Assembly: GCA_015064785.1 (NCBI GenBank)
Contig: SVRM01000011.1
Coordinates: 1-52,665 of the forward strand
DNA length: 52,665 nt
Direction of reading: 5' to 3'
Source of the DNA: Oscillospiraceae bacterium
Lineage (GTDB): Bacteria > Bacillota > Clostridia > Oscillospirales > CAG-272
The notes beneath the pieces are model-generated. The model had not been told where the DNA came from and searched no databases. It saw only the letters and a list, made by a program, of their open reading frames with translations. Each line of letters opens with the position of its first letter. Within the stretch, counting starts at the first letter, position 1. The position numbers were made by a program, and so were the translations under genes. Positions 42,011 through 51,272 of this stretch are shown one piece after another.

Positions 42011-42882
42011 TGCGCGGAGTCTCCTTTTTGACTGTCAGTCATGTCATTGTATTCATTGTTTGTCCCGCCATCCTCATCATACAATCCCGCATAATCCTCG
42101 GGTACCGCCTGCTCCGGATTGAGTGTACAGAAAAACTCGTACCTGTACTCTCCGACATTGTCCCAAAGCTCGGTTTCATCCTCGGGAACCGCGGCGGCAA
42201 GTCGTTTTTCAAGCAGAACATAGCCGTCCTTGACCAGCGACAGCACCGCCATAAACAGCGCAACAATTTCACTTTTCGTTTCTGCACGGTCAAACAGCGT
42301 CAGAAACGGCGTGGTGCCGCCGACAGTCAGCCGGTGCGCAACCTCGCGAATTTTTTCGGATACAGGAACCACCGTTTTTTTGATGATCGGATTGATGCCC
42401 GTCATCGGCGGCGGTGCTTCTGTATCCTTTTTGGAAAACAACCGCGCCAGTGCCTTTTGCAGAAGCTGAATGTCATGCTGTGCGATATCGCCGGTATCGA
42501 CGGGAACCTCATCCTCGTCCTTGACATAACGCGCCGAATAGAAGGAATACTGCTCCTCCAGATATGCCGCCGCTTCCTTTGCCTGACGGTACGCAAGCAG
42601 TGCCGCCGCCAGTCTCGCACGCGGATCTTCGGCATCGGGATCCTCGGCCTTCGGCAGAAGCATCCGGCTCTTGATGAGCATCAGCTCACTTGCCATGACG
42701 ATGAATTCTCCGGCAATTTCCATATCCATCTGCTTCATGCGGTCAAGATACGCCATGTACTGCTCGAAAATGACCGTGATACGGATGTCGGCGATTTCCA
42801 TTTTGTTTTTGGAAATCAATGCCAGAAGCAGGTCGAGCGGACCTTCAAAGGTATCGATTTTATAGGTCAGTGCTTCACTCAT
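42007..42882 (-). CDS. scpA: Segregation and condensation protein A
   Basis: Kleisin subunit of the SMC-ScpAB condensin; 291 residues. The N-terminus YKIDTFEGPLDLLLALISKNKMEIADI and the middle EIAGEFIVMASELMLIKSRMLLP are diagnostic. The C-terminal winged-helix region follows, then a polar tail. It lies downstream of an M50 protease gene and overlaps scpB. Confidence 0.96.
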   Translation of the reverse strand: MSEALTYKIDTFEGPLDLLLALISKNKMEIADIRITVIFEQYMAYLDRMKQMDMEIAGEFIVMASELMLIKSRMLLPKAEDPDAEDPRARLAAALLAYRQAKEAAAYLEEQYSFYSARYVKDEDEVPVDTGDIAQHDIQLLQKALARLFSKKDTEAPPPMTGINPIIKKTVVPVSEKIREVAHRLTVGGTTPFLTLFDRAETKSEIVALFMAVLSLVKDGYVLLEKRLAAAVPEDETELWDNVGEYRYEFFCTLNPEQAVPEDYAGLYDEDGGTNNEYNDMTDSQKGDSAQ

Positions 42883-42910
42883 GAAGGTGTCCGTCCTTGT
42901 TTGTGTAGTT

Positions 42911-43627
42911 TCAGAAGATCGGAATCAAACCGACGAGCCATTCCATGCCGCGCATCACAAAGGAAACAACCGCACGCAGCGGTACATCCAGAAAACCCAT
43001 CCATAAACCGAGCATCAGCACGATCTGGATGATATGCTCATACCGCATCACCTTGAAATACAGGTTTGCGGGCAGGAACGACAGAAAAATGCGGGAACCG
43101 TCCAGCGGCGGCACCGGCAGCAGGTTGAACACGCCCAACGAGACATTGAGCATGTAGAACAGATAGAAAAACAAATGCGTGTATGTGACCAGATTCGCAA
43201 CAAACGCGGAATTGGTATTTGCATACAGTGCGCCCTCCGCCTCAAAAATCAAGCCGCTTCGTGTGACAATGAACCAGAACAGGTTCGCGCAGAACAGACC
43301 GAGAAAGCCCAGCAGCAGATTCGCCGCAGGTCCGGCAGCCGCAGACAGCGCCATGCCGCGCTTATGATCTTTGAAATAACGGGGATTGATCGGTACCGGA
43401 CGTGCCCAGCCAAAGCCAAACACCAGCATCATAATGGTACCGAGCGGATCCAGATGCTTCAAAGGATTGAGCGTCAGCCGACCCATATTGCGTGCCGTCG
43501 GATCGCCGAGCTTATACGCGGCAAGTCCATGCGCCGCCTCATGCATCGACAGCGCCAGCAGAATGACCGGAATCCGGAGCAGAAACATCGGGATATCGGA
43601 AAATAAATTTTGCAGTACAGATAACAT
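42911..43627 (-). CDS. Site-2-protease family (M50) membrane metalloprotease
   Basis: Integral membrane zinc protease of 238 residues. The zinc motif HEAAH lies within a membrane helix near residue 29, and the third-ligand motif is [12 protein letters not shown] near residue 168. The layout fits the YwhC-type short group without a PDZ domain. It is commonly found next to scpA in clostridia. Substrate unknown. Confidence 0.92.
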   Translation of the reverse strand: MLSVLQNLFSDIPMFLLRIPVILLALSMHEAAHGLAAYKLGDPTARNMGRLTLNPLKHLDPLGTIMMLVFGFGWARPVPINPRYFKDHKRGMALSAAAGPAANLLLGFLGLFCANLFWFIVTRSGLIFEAEGALYANTNSAFVANLVTYTHLFFYLFYMLNVSLGVFNLLPVPPLDGSRIFLSFLPANLYFKVMRYEHIIQIVLMLGLWMGFLDVPLRAVVSFVMRGMEWLVGLIPIF

Positions 43628-43635
43628 ATTCGTGA

Positions 43636-44229
43636 TTATTCAAGCGCCTTGCGCTCAATGATGGATAAAATCTCATCGCGGCCGTCACCCTTCAGTGCTG
43701 AAAACGCAATGACATGCGTTCCGTCCAGAATCATCTGATCCTTTGACAAACGATCGAGATTCTTCCGCCGGTCAGTCACGTTGAGCTTATCCGCTTTGGT
43801 CGCCGCAATGATATACGGTGTTCTGGTTTCGTACAGCCACGACAGCATCTGGTCGTCGTCCTTGGTTGGACCGACCTTCAGATCGATCAGCTGCACCACC
43901 AGACGCAGGTTGGGATTGTTGTCAAAATACGCTCCCATCAGCGTACTCCATTTTTCCCGCTCGGAATCCGGACGCTTTGCAAAGCCGTAGCCGGGCAGGT
44001 CAACCAGATAATACTGCCGGTCGATGTTATAGAAGTTGGCGGTGATGGTCTTGCCGGGAGAACCGGAGACACGCGCCAGACTTTTCCGTCCGAGCAGCGC
44101 GTTGATCAGTGAGCTTTTACCGACGTTGGACCGTCCGGAGAAAGCAATCTGCGGCAGATGATCCTCGGGGAACTGTTCCGGGAAGCCGGCACTCATCACC
44201 AGATTGACATTCTGATAATTGATGGACAT
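43636..44229 (-). CDS. engB: Ribosome biogenesis GTPase EngB/YsxC
   Basis: GTPase required for 50S subunit assembly, 197 residues. G motifs: [16 protein letters not shown] (G1), a Thr in KTITANF (G2), DLPGYGFAK (G3), TKADK (G4) and SALKG (G5). It follows lon, the usual lon-ysxC order. Confidence 0.96.
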   Translation of the reverse strand: MSINYQNVNLVMSAGFPEQFPEDHLPQIAFSGRSNVGKSSLINALLGRKSLARVSGSPGKTITANFYNIDRQYYLVDLPGYGFAKRPDSEREKWSTLMGAYFDNNPNLRLVVQLIDLKVGPTKDDDQMLSWLYETRTPYIIAATKADKLNVTDRRKNLDRLSKDQMILDGTHVIAFSALKGDGRDEILSIIERKALE

Positions 44230-44263
44230 GATTGTACCTCCATCGCAGGGTATTTTGTTTTGT

Positions 44264-46759
44264 TCAGTCGTTTTCGTTCTTCATCAGATACGTTGACGCG
44301 GGAACGGAGAGGTTTTCCGCCGGAATCAGCGTCAGCGGCTCCGGAATTACCGGTTCTTCACAGATCACCGGCTTTTCCTCGGTCAAAGCAATGGCCAGTA
44401 CTTCATCAACATGAGAACACGGATAGAAGGTCACATTCTCCTTGACCACCGGTGCAACATCATCGAGGTCCGGGATGTTTTCTGCGGGAATGCAGATGAC
44501 ACGGATGCCCATCTTGTATGCCGCCATTGTCTTTTCGCGCAGTCCGCCGATGGCCATCACGCGTCCGCGCAGGGAAATTTCACCGGTCATGGCAACATCA
44601 CGGCGCACCGCACGTCCGGACAGCTCGGAAACAAGTGCTGTAACCATCGTCACACCGGCAGACGGACCGTCCTTCGGTACCGCGCCCTCCGGAACATGGA
44701 TGTGAATGTCGCGGTTTTTATAGAATTCGGGATCAATGCCGAAGCGGTCAACACGGGAACGGACAAACGAAATCGCCGCACGTGCAGACTCCTTCATGAC
44801 ATCGCCGAGCGAACCTGTCAGCTCAATGTGACCGGTTCCGGGCAATGCGGAAACTTCAATCTTCAGCACATCGCCGCCGGTCTCGGTATAGGCAAGACCG
44901 TTGACCACACCGACCTCATTCTGATCGGCGAGGCGCTCCGGCTTAACCTTCTGCTTGCCAAGATATTCGGTGAGATTGTCCCGCGTCACAGAGCAGGTCT
45001 TCACGCCCTCATCCGTAATTTTCATCGCAGCCTTCCGGCACAGCGAAGCAATTTCCCGTTCAAGATGACGGACACCGGCTTCACGTGTATAGAAATCGAT
45101 GATATCGTACAGCGCTTCGTCGGTGATGCGCAGAATGCGGCGGTTCAGACCGTGACGCTTGCACTGCTTTGCAATCAGGTGATGATCGGCAATCGAGAAC
45201 TTTTCCTCACGGGTATAAGACGGCAGCTGAATGATCTCGATACGGTCGAGCAGCGGCGCAGGAACAGTTTCCAGCGTATTCGCCGTTGCGATGAACATGC
45301 AGTCGGACAGATCGACGGGGATTTCCAGGAAATGGTCACGGAAGGCGCGGTTCTGTTCTCCGTCCAGCACTTCCAGCAGTGCCGATGCGGGATCACCGTG
45401 CGCATCACGTGTCAGCTTGTCCAGCTCATCGAGCAGAATCAGCGGATTGTTGACACCGGCCTCGGACAGGGCATGGACAATACGGCCCGGCATTGCGCCG
45501 ACATACGTTTTTCTGTGACCGCGGATGTCTGCTTCGTCACGCACGCCGCCGAGCGATACGCGGACATACTTTCTGTGCAGTGCGCGTGCAATGGACGATG
45601 CAATCGAGGTTTTGCCGACGCCGGGCGGTCCGACCAGACACAGAATCTGGTTGCGGACATCGGGATTCATCTGACGGACTGCCAGATATTCGAGAATGCG
45701 GCTCTTGACCTTCTCCATACCGTCGTGATCGGCATCCAGCACCTTGCGGGCTGCCTTGATGTCCACACGGTCCTTTGTTTTCTTGACCCACGGATATTCC
45801 AGCGCCAGATCGAGATAATTGCGAAGAACATTGCCCTCCGCCGCACCAAACGGTGTCTTGGACAGGCGCTTGAGCTCCTTCATCAGCTTTGCACGGATTT
45901 CCGACGGTGCGCCTTCCGTCGCCGCACGGATTTTTTCGGCGTATTCGTTGATCTCGTCAACGTCATCATCGTCGTACAGACCATCCTCGTCGCCGTCTTC
46001 CATACCGTACGGTGCATCGCCGCGCAGCTCCGCCTGAATGACCTTCAGCTGTTCACGCAGGTAATAATTACGCTGATTCTGTTCCATCTGCGCACGGACC
46101 TTGGCATGAATATCCTGCTCGGTGCGGAGAATTTCTTCCTCACTTTCCAGAAGGACATTGACCAGCTCCAGACGCTTGACGGGATTTGCTTCCTCCAGTA
46201 CCGCCTGCTTGTCGGGATATTTGACCAGAATATTGGAGGCGATAAAGTCTGCCAGCAGACCCGGCTCCTTGATGCCGCGGACAGTCAGCAGCAGGTCCTT
46301 GGAAGCCTTGGGCAGGTAGTTGATCATCTTTTCAACGGATTTGACCGTATTCATCAGAAGGGCTTCGGAATGAATACCGCCTGCCGCATCGATGTTGAGA
46401 ATCCGGATAAAGCCCATCGCCGTAATATGATCCGGGGACACAACAAAGGAGGTAACCTCCATGCGTGCTGTACCGTCAACAATCATGCGTGCCGTTCCGT
46501 CCGGCGTTTTGATCAGCTGCTTGATGTGTGCCACTGTACCGAACCGGAACAGATCGCTCTCCCCGGGATCATCGGGATGCAGTTCACGCTGTGTCACAAA
46601 CAGCAGCTCAGAATTGTTCTGAACCGCACGTTCACAGACACGGATCCATTTTTTATCTGTCACCTCAAAGGTGATCGGGATCATCGGAAAGACGACCACG
46701 CCGCGCAGAGGTACGCAGGGCATGGACTTCATTTCGAGCTTTTCGGTAGTAATTGCCAT
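44264..46759 (-). CDS. lon: ATP-dependent protease Lon
   Basis: Cytoplasmic AAA+ serine protease for misfolded and regulatory proteins; 831 residues from the ATG at 46759 (MAITTEKLEMKS), preceded by AAGGAG. Visible parts are the N-terminal substrate domain (CVPLRGVVVFPMI), Walker A GPPGVGKTSIA, Walker B ILLDELDKL, sensor region IATANTLETVP, and the protease Ser in KDGPSAGVTM with Lys further on. The C-terminal extension after the protease domain is about 40 residues. It is first gene of the long operon. Confidence 0.97.
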   Translation of the reverse strand: MAITTEKLEMKSMPCVPLRGVVVFPMIPITFEVTDKKWIRVCERAVQNNSELLFVTQRELHPDDPGESDLFRFGTVAHIKQLIKTPDGTARMIVDGTARMEVTSFVVSPDHITAMGFIRILNIDAAGGIHSEALLMNTVKSVEKMINYLPKASKDLLLTVRGIKEPGLLADFIASNILVKYPDKQAVLEEANPVKRLELVNVLLESEEEILRTEQDIHAKVRAQMEQNQRNYYLREQLKVIQAELRGDAPYGMEDGDEDGLYDDDDVDEINEYAEKIRAATEGAPSEIRAKLMKELKRLSKTPFGAAEGNVLRNYLDLALEYPWVKKTKDRVDIKAARKVLDADHDGMEKVKSRILEYLAVRQMNPDVRNQILCLVGPPGVGKTSIASSIARALHRKYVRVSLGGVRDEADIRGHRKTYVGAMPGRIVHALSEAGVNNPLILLDELDKLTRDAHGDPASALLEVLDGEQNRAFRDHFLEIPVDLSDCMFIATANTLETVPAPLLDRIEIIQLPSYTREEKFSIADHHLIAKQCKRHGLNRRILRITDEALYDIIDFYTREAGVRHLEREIASLCRKAAMKITDEGVKTCSVTRDNLTEYLGKQKVKPERLADQNEVGVVNGLAYTETGGDVLKIEVSALPGTGHIELTGSLGDVMKESARAAISFVRSRVDRFGIDPEFYKNRDIHIHVPEGAVPKDGPSAGVTMVTALVSELSGRAVRRDVAMTGEISLRGRVMAIGGLREKTMAAYKMGIRVICIPAENIPDLDDVAPVVKENVTFYPCSHVDEVLAIALTEEKPVICEEPVIPEPLTLIPAENLSVPASTYLMKNEND

Positions 46760-46824
46760 GTATATATAACTCCTTATGTATAACCGCTGTATACGGGTTC
46801 TTTGTAAATAGATATGTTTTCTTC

Positions 46825-46837
46825 GGGTAAAATACCC
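46825..46837. promoter_or_regulatory. Short palindrome in the lon leader
   Basis: GGGTA and TACCC with a 3-nt centre lie shortly after the predicted lon transcript start. No CIRCE or CtsR-type heptad repeat was seen, so the usual heat-shock controls are not evident. An operator role is speculative. Confidence 0.3.
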
Positions 46838-46854
46838 CAGAATACATACCATAT

Positions 46855-46883
46855 ATTATAACACAGATTTTGCTTTTTTGCTA
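46855..46883 (-). promoter_or_regulatory. Probable lon promoter
   Basis: On the minus strand, a perfect TATAAT (46855-46860) has a poor -35 TAGCAA (46878-46883) at 17 bp. The weak -35 may mean activation or another sigma factor. Confidence 0.5.
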
Positions 46884-46935
46884 CATCCGCCCGTAAAATT
46901 CACAGATTCTTAACCGAAATTTTGCATCACTCTCA

Positions 46936-47070
46936 AAAATAAAAAAACAACAGACGCTGATCGGACTGCGGGCTGATATCATAAGCTTGATATTTCCGTG
47001 CGATACAAACTTCTGTTGGTTTCTTTCGGTGGAACCGATATTCTTTTGCGAAAGCGCTTTTTTTCGCGCT
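46936..47070 (-). ncRNA. Candidate small RNA upstream of lon
   Basis: A complete transcription unit without a convincing ORF. A promoter lies just upstream (47076-47104). Then come hairpins GCGAAA with TTTCGC, TCGGT with ACCGA, and ATATCA with TGATAT. A closing stem CAACAGA (47012-47018) with TCTGTTG (46948-46954) is followed by seven T residues. Predicted length is about 130 nt. I could not match it to 6S, SRP, tmRNA or a known riboswitch. Confidence 0.5.
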
Positions 47071-47075
47071 CTAAT

Positions 47076-47104
47076 ATTATACACGGAATCCGCCGATTTG
47101 TAAA
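47076..47104 (-). promoter_or_regulatory. Strong promoter for the candidate small RNA
   Basis: On the minus strand, TTTACA (47099-47104, one mismatch) and a perfect TATAAT (47076-47081) have a 17-bp spacer. The transcript would start near 47070. Confidence 0.7.
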
Positions 47105-47231
47105 TATCCATTTTCAACAATTTTTCAGAAAATTTTTGGGCAAATCGTACGGAATGACAATACGATTATTTAAAAAAAGAAAGCTGCGTAAAATTTCCAG
47201 GAACTTTTGTTATTCGACAGCTTTAGATATA

Positions 47232-47260
47232 TTGACAGGAACGTAATTGTATGATATACT
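47232..47260 (+). promoter_or_regulatory. Promoter of the lectin-like gene
   Basis: Perfect TTGACA (47232-47237) and TATACT (47255-47260) with a 17-bp spacer. The segment 47105-47231 shows no gene. Confidence 0.8.
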
Positions 47261-47312
47261 TTGCTTATCATCATTTTATGTGCACACGTGTCTATTCAGG
47301 AGGCATACCGAC

Positions 47313-48293
47313 ATGCATGTTTTCAAAAAGCATAAAACAACTATTCTTATTTCAGCAATACTCGTCATCGCAGCAATCGCCGCCGCAGCTGTAACCCCGT
47401 CAGCGCTCCGCCATGCAGAGATCAGTCATCAATTTGAAATTGCAATGCGGTATGCAAACGACCTCGATTACTCCAGTGCTTTACTTGCATTCTCGAAGAT
47501 TCTGGAAATCGATCCGAATAACAAAGAAGCCAGACAGGCTTTGCAGGATACTTATCTTGCATACATTCGTGCAGAATGGGACAATGGCAGTATGGATCAT
47601 GCGAAGGAACTCATGGCAGAAATGAAAGATATCCTTGGACTGAAAAAAGATCCATATATTGCTTCCGTAAAAAAAGAAGCAACCTGTGGATATGAGGGAT
47701 TAGAAGAATGGAAATGTACACTGGATGACAGTGTTCTGCTGTTCTTCATTCCTGCGACAGAAAAACATATCTGGGACAGCGGTACAGTAACTGTCGGCGC
47801 AACCTACCAAAACGATGGTGTGATTACTTATCTGTGTACTGTCTGTCAATCAAAAACAACACAAAATTTGAAGATCGACAGATACAAACTATTTGATGAA
47901 AGCATGACCTGGGAAGAAGCAAAACTGTATTGTGAATCGTCCGGCGGTCATCTGGTAACCATTACATCGGAAGAAGAACAACGAACGGTCGAAGCATTAC
48001 TGGAAAACGGCAAAAAAAAGCAATACTGGATCGGCATAAAACGGGTTGATAATGAACTGCGATGGATCACAAATGAACCCTGTTCCTATACCAACTGGGA
48101 TAATTTCGAACCAAATGCCAATACCAAACGCGGATATATTGAAGAATACGGTCAGATATTCAACGCAGCAAACCCTGCAATTCCCGACAGTCAGCGGTTC
48201 AAATGGAACGACATGTATATTGATAATACCTTCCCTGATGAAGAAAGTTTTTTCTGTATTGATAATGTCGGTTTTATCTGTGAATATGAATAA
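47313..48293 (+). CDS. Membrane-anchored protein with TPR-like segment and C-type-lectin-like domain
   Basis: A 326-residue protein. A basic N-terminus and one membrane helix (TTILISAILVIAAIAAAAV) are followed by a TPR-like helical pair (FEIAMRYANDLDYSSALLAFSKILEIDPNNKEAR). A small H.W..G...YLCTVC-type module follows, as in many gut Firmicutes surface proteins. The C-terminal domain, residues about 210-326, is C-type-lectin-like: MTWEEAKLYCESSGGHLVTI, YWIGI, NWDNFEPN and WND, with final FICEY. AGGAGG is 9 nt upstream of the ATG. The gene is AT-richer than its neighbours. The ligand is unknown. Confidence 0.8.
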   Translation: MHVFKKHKTTILISAILVIAAIAAAAVTPSALRHAEISHQFEIAMRYANDLDYSSALLAFSKILEIDPNNKEARQALQDTYLAYIRAEWDNGSMDHAKELMAEMKDILGLKKDPYIASVKKEATCGYEGLEEWKCTLDDSVLLFFIPATEKHIWDSGTVTVGATYQNDGVITYLCTVCQSKTTQNLKIDRYKLFDESMTWEEAKLYCESSGGHLVTITSEEEQRTVEALLENGKKKQYWIGIKRVDNELRWITNEPCSYTNWDNFEPNANTKRGYIEEYGQIFNAANPAIPDSQRFKWNDMYIDNTFPDEESFFCIDNVGFICEYE

Positions 48294-48316
48294 CACAAAC
48301 CGATCGACATCTTTTC

Positions 48317-48355
48317 AAATCCCGCCCACGTCATATCGTGCGGCGGGATTTTTTC
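48317..48355 (+). terminator. Terminator after the lectin-like gene
   Basis: Stem AATCCCGCC with GGCGGGATT, followed by TTTT, on the plus strand. Confidence 0.75.
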
Positions 48356-48385
48356 GGTAAATAACGATCTTTTCCATCCAAATCC

Positions 48386-48414
48386 TTGACGGACACAGAA
48401 AAACATGGTATACT
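48386..48414 (+). promoter_or_regulatory. Promoter of the DUF1643 gene
   Basis: TTGACG (48386-48391) and TATACT (48409-48414) with a 17-bp spacer. Confidence 0.75.
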
Positions 48415-48445
48415 GAATACATCACCCCAAAAAGGAGACTGTCCG

Positions 48446-49081
48446 ATGCACATCCCATCCAAAACCCTGACCGAACAGGAAATTATTCCGTTTTCCGCAG
48501 CACTGCACGAGCAGGAAACCGCTACAGTTTCTTATGACCGCGATGCGTGGCTGTACATCCCGCATACTTATCTTGATTACCGTTACATTCTCGGCACGCG
48601 AGGAGAAAATCCGCTGATCTGCATCGGCATCAATCCCTCGACCGCAGCACCGGGTGACCTCGACAATACGCTGAAAAGTGTCGAACGCATCGCACACAGC
48701 AACGGGTACGACAGCTTTATCATGTTCAACGTCTACGCCCAGCGCGCCACCGATCCGGACGCGATGGATGCCGTCCGCAATGAAGCGCTGCACCGCGAAA
48801 ATATGGCGGCATTTGATTATGTTCTGTCACTGTACGGCGCGGGACATACCCCTGCGGTATGGGCGGCATGGGGAACCATCATCGAAAAGCGCGACTATTT
48901 GATTCCGACGGTGCGTGATATGATCGCCGTCGGTGAACGCCGCGGTGCTGTCTGGTATTCCGTCGGCGCACGCTCCAAGAAAGGACATCCGCACCATCCG
49001 CTGTATCTGCGGAAGGATGCGAAAACCGAGCCGTTTGATATTTCGGCATATCTTGACACACTGCAAGCCATGCACAAATAA
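48446..49081 (+). CDS. DUF1643 domain protein
   Basis: Cytoplasmic protein of 211 residues. The hallmark region is LICIGINPSTAAPGDLDNTLKSVERIA followed by FIMFNVYAQRATDP, as in DUF1643 proteins of phages and bacteria; function unknown. A GHPHHPLYL segment is typical of the C-terminus. AGGAG lies upstream of the ATG at 48446. It is followed at 23 bp by the lipoprotein gene. Confidence 0.85.
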   Translation: MHIPSKTLTEQEIIPFSAALHEQETATVSYDRDAWLYIPHTYLDYRYILGTRGENPLICIGINPSTAAPGDLDNTLKSVERIAHSNGYDSFIMFNVYAQRATDPDAMDAVRNEALHRENMAAFDYVLSLYGAGHTPAVWAAWGTIIEKRDYLIPTVRDMIAVGERRGAVWYSVGARSKKGHPHHPLYLRKDAKTEPFDISAYLDTLQAMHK

Positions 49082-49104
49082 TACATAAAGAGAGGACTTT
49101 CGCC

Positions 49105-50595
49105 ATGAAACGCACATTATCCGCAGCGCTTGCTGCACAGACACTGCTGCTTTCCCTTCTGGCTGTCTCCTGTGGGGACACCGACACCGCAAAGACCCCC
49201 GTCACCGACAATACCCCCGATGGCACCTCTGCCGTAACAGAAGCCGTTACCGAGGACATTCTCGGCTATCTGCCTGAAACGGACATGAACGGCTGGCAGT
49301 TTGACGTGCTCGGTCACGAAGACCATCTTTCCGGCAACCACACCTTCCATGCAACGGAACAGACCGGTGAAATCATCAACGACGAAATCTTTGAGCGTAC
49401 CCGCCGCATCGAGGAACGCTACAACATGGTCTATAACGTCATTGCCGAGGATGCTGCCAATAACTGGTATGCTGTCCGCGACCGCCTGGAGCAGACAACC
49501 GCCGCCGGCGAAGACCTTTATGATCTTGTCATTTTTTATACCTATGCCATGCAGTCCGCGATCATCACCGGCGGTTACTTCTACAACATGCTGGAGGTTC
49601 CGCACATCAACTTTGAAAACCCGTGGTGGCATACCGAGATCAACGATGCCTATACGCATTTTGACTATCTGCCCTGTGTCCTCTCCGACTATTCCGTCAA
49701 CTCCTATCAATACGCCAATCTGCTTGCCTTTAACAAGACTGTTGCAGCAAACAACGATATCACCAACCTCTATGACCTCGTCCGTGACCACAAGTGGACA
49801 ATGGATTCCTTCCTTGAGATCATCAAGTCTGTCAATTCCGACTCCAACGGTGACGGCAAGATGGATGTGAACGACACCTGGGGCTATGCAACCAACTTCG
49901 GCTACCATGCGCTGACATGGGCATATGCGATCGGCGAAATGGGTGTTACGCTGACCGACAACGGCGTCGAGCTGGGCTACCGCTCCGAAAAATTTGCAAC
50001 CCTCTCCGAATGGCTGTATGACCTGCTGTTCACCTCCAAGCTCGCCTTTGAGATCGGCTGGGATCTGCCATGCGACATCAGCTGGGATGAAAACCGCGTG
50101 CTGATTCAGGCAATCTGGCTCAACGATCTTGAAAAGTTCCGCGAATACGAATCCGCATACGGTCTGCTGCCGTATCCGATGTACGACGAAACGCAGGATA
50201 AATATTACACCTACGACGACTGCCGTCATGCAACCTTCGGTATTCCGCTGACCTCTCCTGCCGAGAACATCGAAAAGACCGGTCTGCTGCTGGAGGCGCT
50301 CTCTGCTGACTCCTATCACAATCTGATCCCCAAGTACCTTGATTCTGTCGTCACCTTCAAGCTCTCCCGCGACGAGGATTCTCTGGAAATGCTCGATTAC
50401 ATCATGGACGGCCGTGTCTATGACATCGGTTACGCAATGCCCGATTCCGGTCGTTATTCCTGGATCATTTCCGAACAGCTGAAGAACTCCAAGGGTACTC
50501 TGACCTCCACCATTGAAAGATTCACCAAAATTGCAACCAAACATTACGAAAAGCTGCTTGAGTCTTACAAGACCATGAGCGAAATGGAATGGTAA
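49105..50595 (+). CDS. Extracellular solute-binding-like lipoprotein (paralogue)
   Basis: A 496-residue lipoprotein with signal peptide and lipobox LLAVSC. The layout parallels the protein at 12085-13563: Thr-rich linker, LPETDMNGWQFDV, IINDEIFERTRRIEERYN, then an EF-hand-like loop (DSNGDGKMDVNDTWG). Similar to family 1 ABC substrate-binding proteins but with no transporter genes nearby. GAGAGG lies 9 nt upstream of the ATG. Codon use is strongly biased, so expression may be high. Confidence 0.83.
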   Translation: MKRTLSAALAAQTLLLSLLAVSCGDTDTAKTPVTDNTPDGTSAVTEAVTEDILGYLPETDMNGWQFDVLGHEDHLSGNHTFHATEQTGEIINDEIFERTRRIEERYNMVYNVIAEDAANNWYAVRDRLEQTTAAGEDLYDLVIFYTYAMQSAIITGGYFYNMLEVPHINFENPWWHTEINDAYTHFDYLPCVLSDYSVNSYQYANLLAFNKTVAANNDITNLYDLVRDHKWTMDSFLEIIKSVNSDSNGDGKMDVNDTWGYATNFGYHALTWAYAIGEMGVTLTDNGVELGYRSEKFATLSEWLYDLLFTSKLAFEIGWDLPCDISWDENRVLIQAIWLNDLEKFREYESAYGLLPYPMYDETQDKYYTYDDCRHATFGIPLTSPAENIEKTGLLLEALSADSYHNLIPKYLDSVVTFKLSRDEDSLEMLDYIMDGRVYDIGYAMPDSGRYSWIISEQLKNSKGTLTSTIERFTKIATKHYEKLLESYKTMSEMEW

Positions 50596-50616
50596 CAGTA
50601 TCCAGCATATATAATC

Positions 50617-50665
50617 GTGGACAGGCACGCACCAGGCGTGTTCTGTCCACAAATTTTATTTTTTG
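50617..50665 (+). terminator. Terminator after the lipoprotein gene
   Basis: Stem GTGGACAG with CTGTCCAC encloses an inner CACGC/GCGTG hairpin and is followed by a T-rich run. Confidence 0.75.
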
Positions 50666-50689
50666 CTGATACGATTGGCTGATTTGACA

Positions 50690-50709
50690 GCGCATATAAA
50701 GTGAAACCG
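50690..50709 (+). repeat. Direct repeat upstream of the sigma factor gene
   Basis: GCGCATATAAAGTGAAACCG recurs, with two single-base insertions, at 52432-52454 downstream of the anti-sigma-like gene. It includes TGAAAC, the kind of -35 element used by ECF sigma factors, though no clear -10 partner was found. Confidence 0.45.
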
Positions 50710-50741
50710 GTTATCACACAATGGAAGGAGGAGAGGGATAG

Positions 50742-51272
50742 ATGGATATTGACCAAAAATTCTGCCAGCTTTACGAACAGACCTATAAACGCACCGCCGC
50801 TCTCATTACTGTCCGCTGTCGGCAAACCGCTGACATCGGAGATATTTTGCAAGAAGTTTATCTGGAATTATACCGATTGCTCCAACGGCGCGGAACCGAT
50901 TACATACGGGAACCCGAAGCGATAATCCGTCGGCTTGTCAGGCAGCAGCTGTTCCGATACTACCGCGGTCTTTCCAAGCGTCAGGAGGTTTACCCCGAAC
51001 CGGATGAAAACAGCGATGAGATCGAACCGGCAGATATTGCAGCGCTTTCGGTCGAGGAAATCGCGGAAGATCACATGATTCTCGAGTGGACAGACCGATA
51101 CCTCTCAGAAAAAGGGGAGCTGTACCGGAAAATCTTTCACCTGTATTACCGGTACGGACAGTCCGTACCGGAGATTGCACAGCTGCTCGGCCGCACCGAG
51201 GGAGACATCAAAAACAAACTCTACCGGACACTCAAAGAGATCCGGAATCATTGGAGAGGAGATTTACCATGA
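50742..51272 (+). CDS. Sigma-70 family (ECF-type) RNA polymerase sigma factor
   Basis: 176 residues. Region 2 is visible at about residues 10-75 (YKRTAALITVRCRQTADIGDILQEVYLELY, then RRLVRQQLFRYYRG) and region 4 at about residues 125-172 (HLYYRYGQSVPEIAQLLGRTEGDIKNKLYRTLKEIRN), a helix-turn-helix. GGAGG lies upstream of the ATG. Its stop overlaps the start of a membrane protein gene that is probably its regulator. It may direct transcription at sites such as those carrying TGAAAC near 50701 and 52446. Confidence 0.87.
   Translation: MDIDQKFCQLYEQTYKRTAALITVRCRQTADIGDILQEVYLELYRLLQRRGTDYIREPEAIIRRLVRQQLFRYYRGLSKRQEVYPEPDENSDEIEPADIAALSVEEIAEDHMILEWTDRYLSEKGELYRKIFHLYYRYGQSVPEIAQLLGRTEGDIKNKLYRTLKEIRNHWRGDLP

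Noticed and set aside
44411-46783. A 790-codon open frame antisense to lon
   Set aside because: Same codon-bias effect; no recognisable domain or Shine-Dalgarno, and Lon is unmistakable on the other strand.
46760-46850. CIRCE or CtsR-type heat-shock operator at lon
   Set aside because: No TTAGCACTC/GAGTGCTAA pair and no CtsR heptad repeat is visible; only a 5-bp palindrome.
46881-47120. A 79-codon minus-strand frame upstream of lon
   Set aside because: Its start lies upstream of the promoter at 47076-47104, and hairpins plus a T run interrupt it; a non-coding unit fits better.
49117-50652. A 511-codon open frame antisense to the lipoprotein gene
   Set aside because: The sense strand has a signal peptide, lipobox and a paralogue; the antisense product has none.
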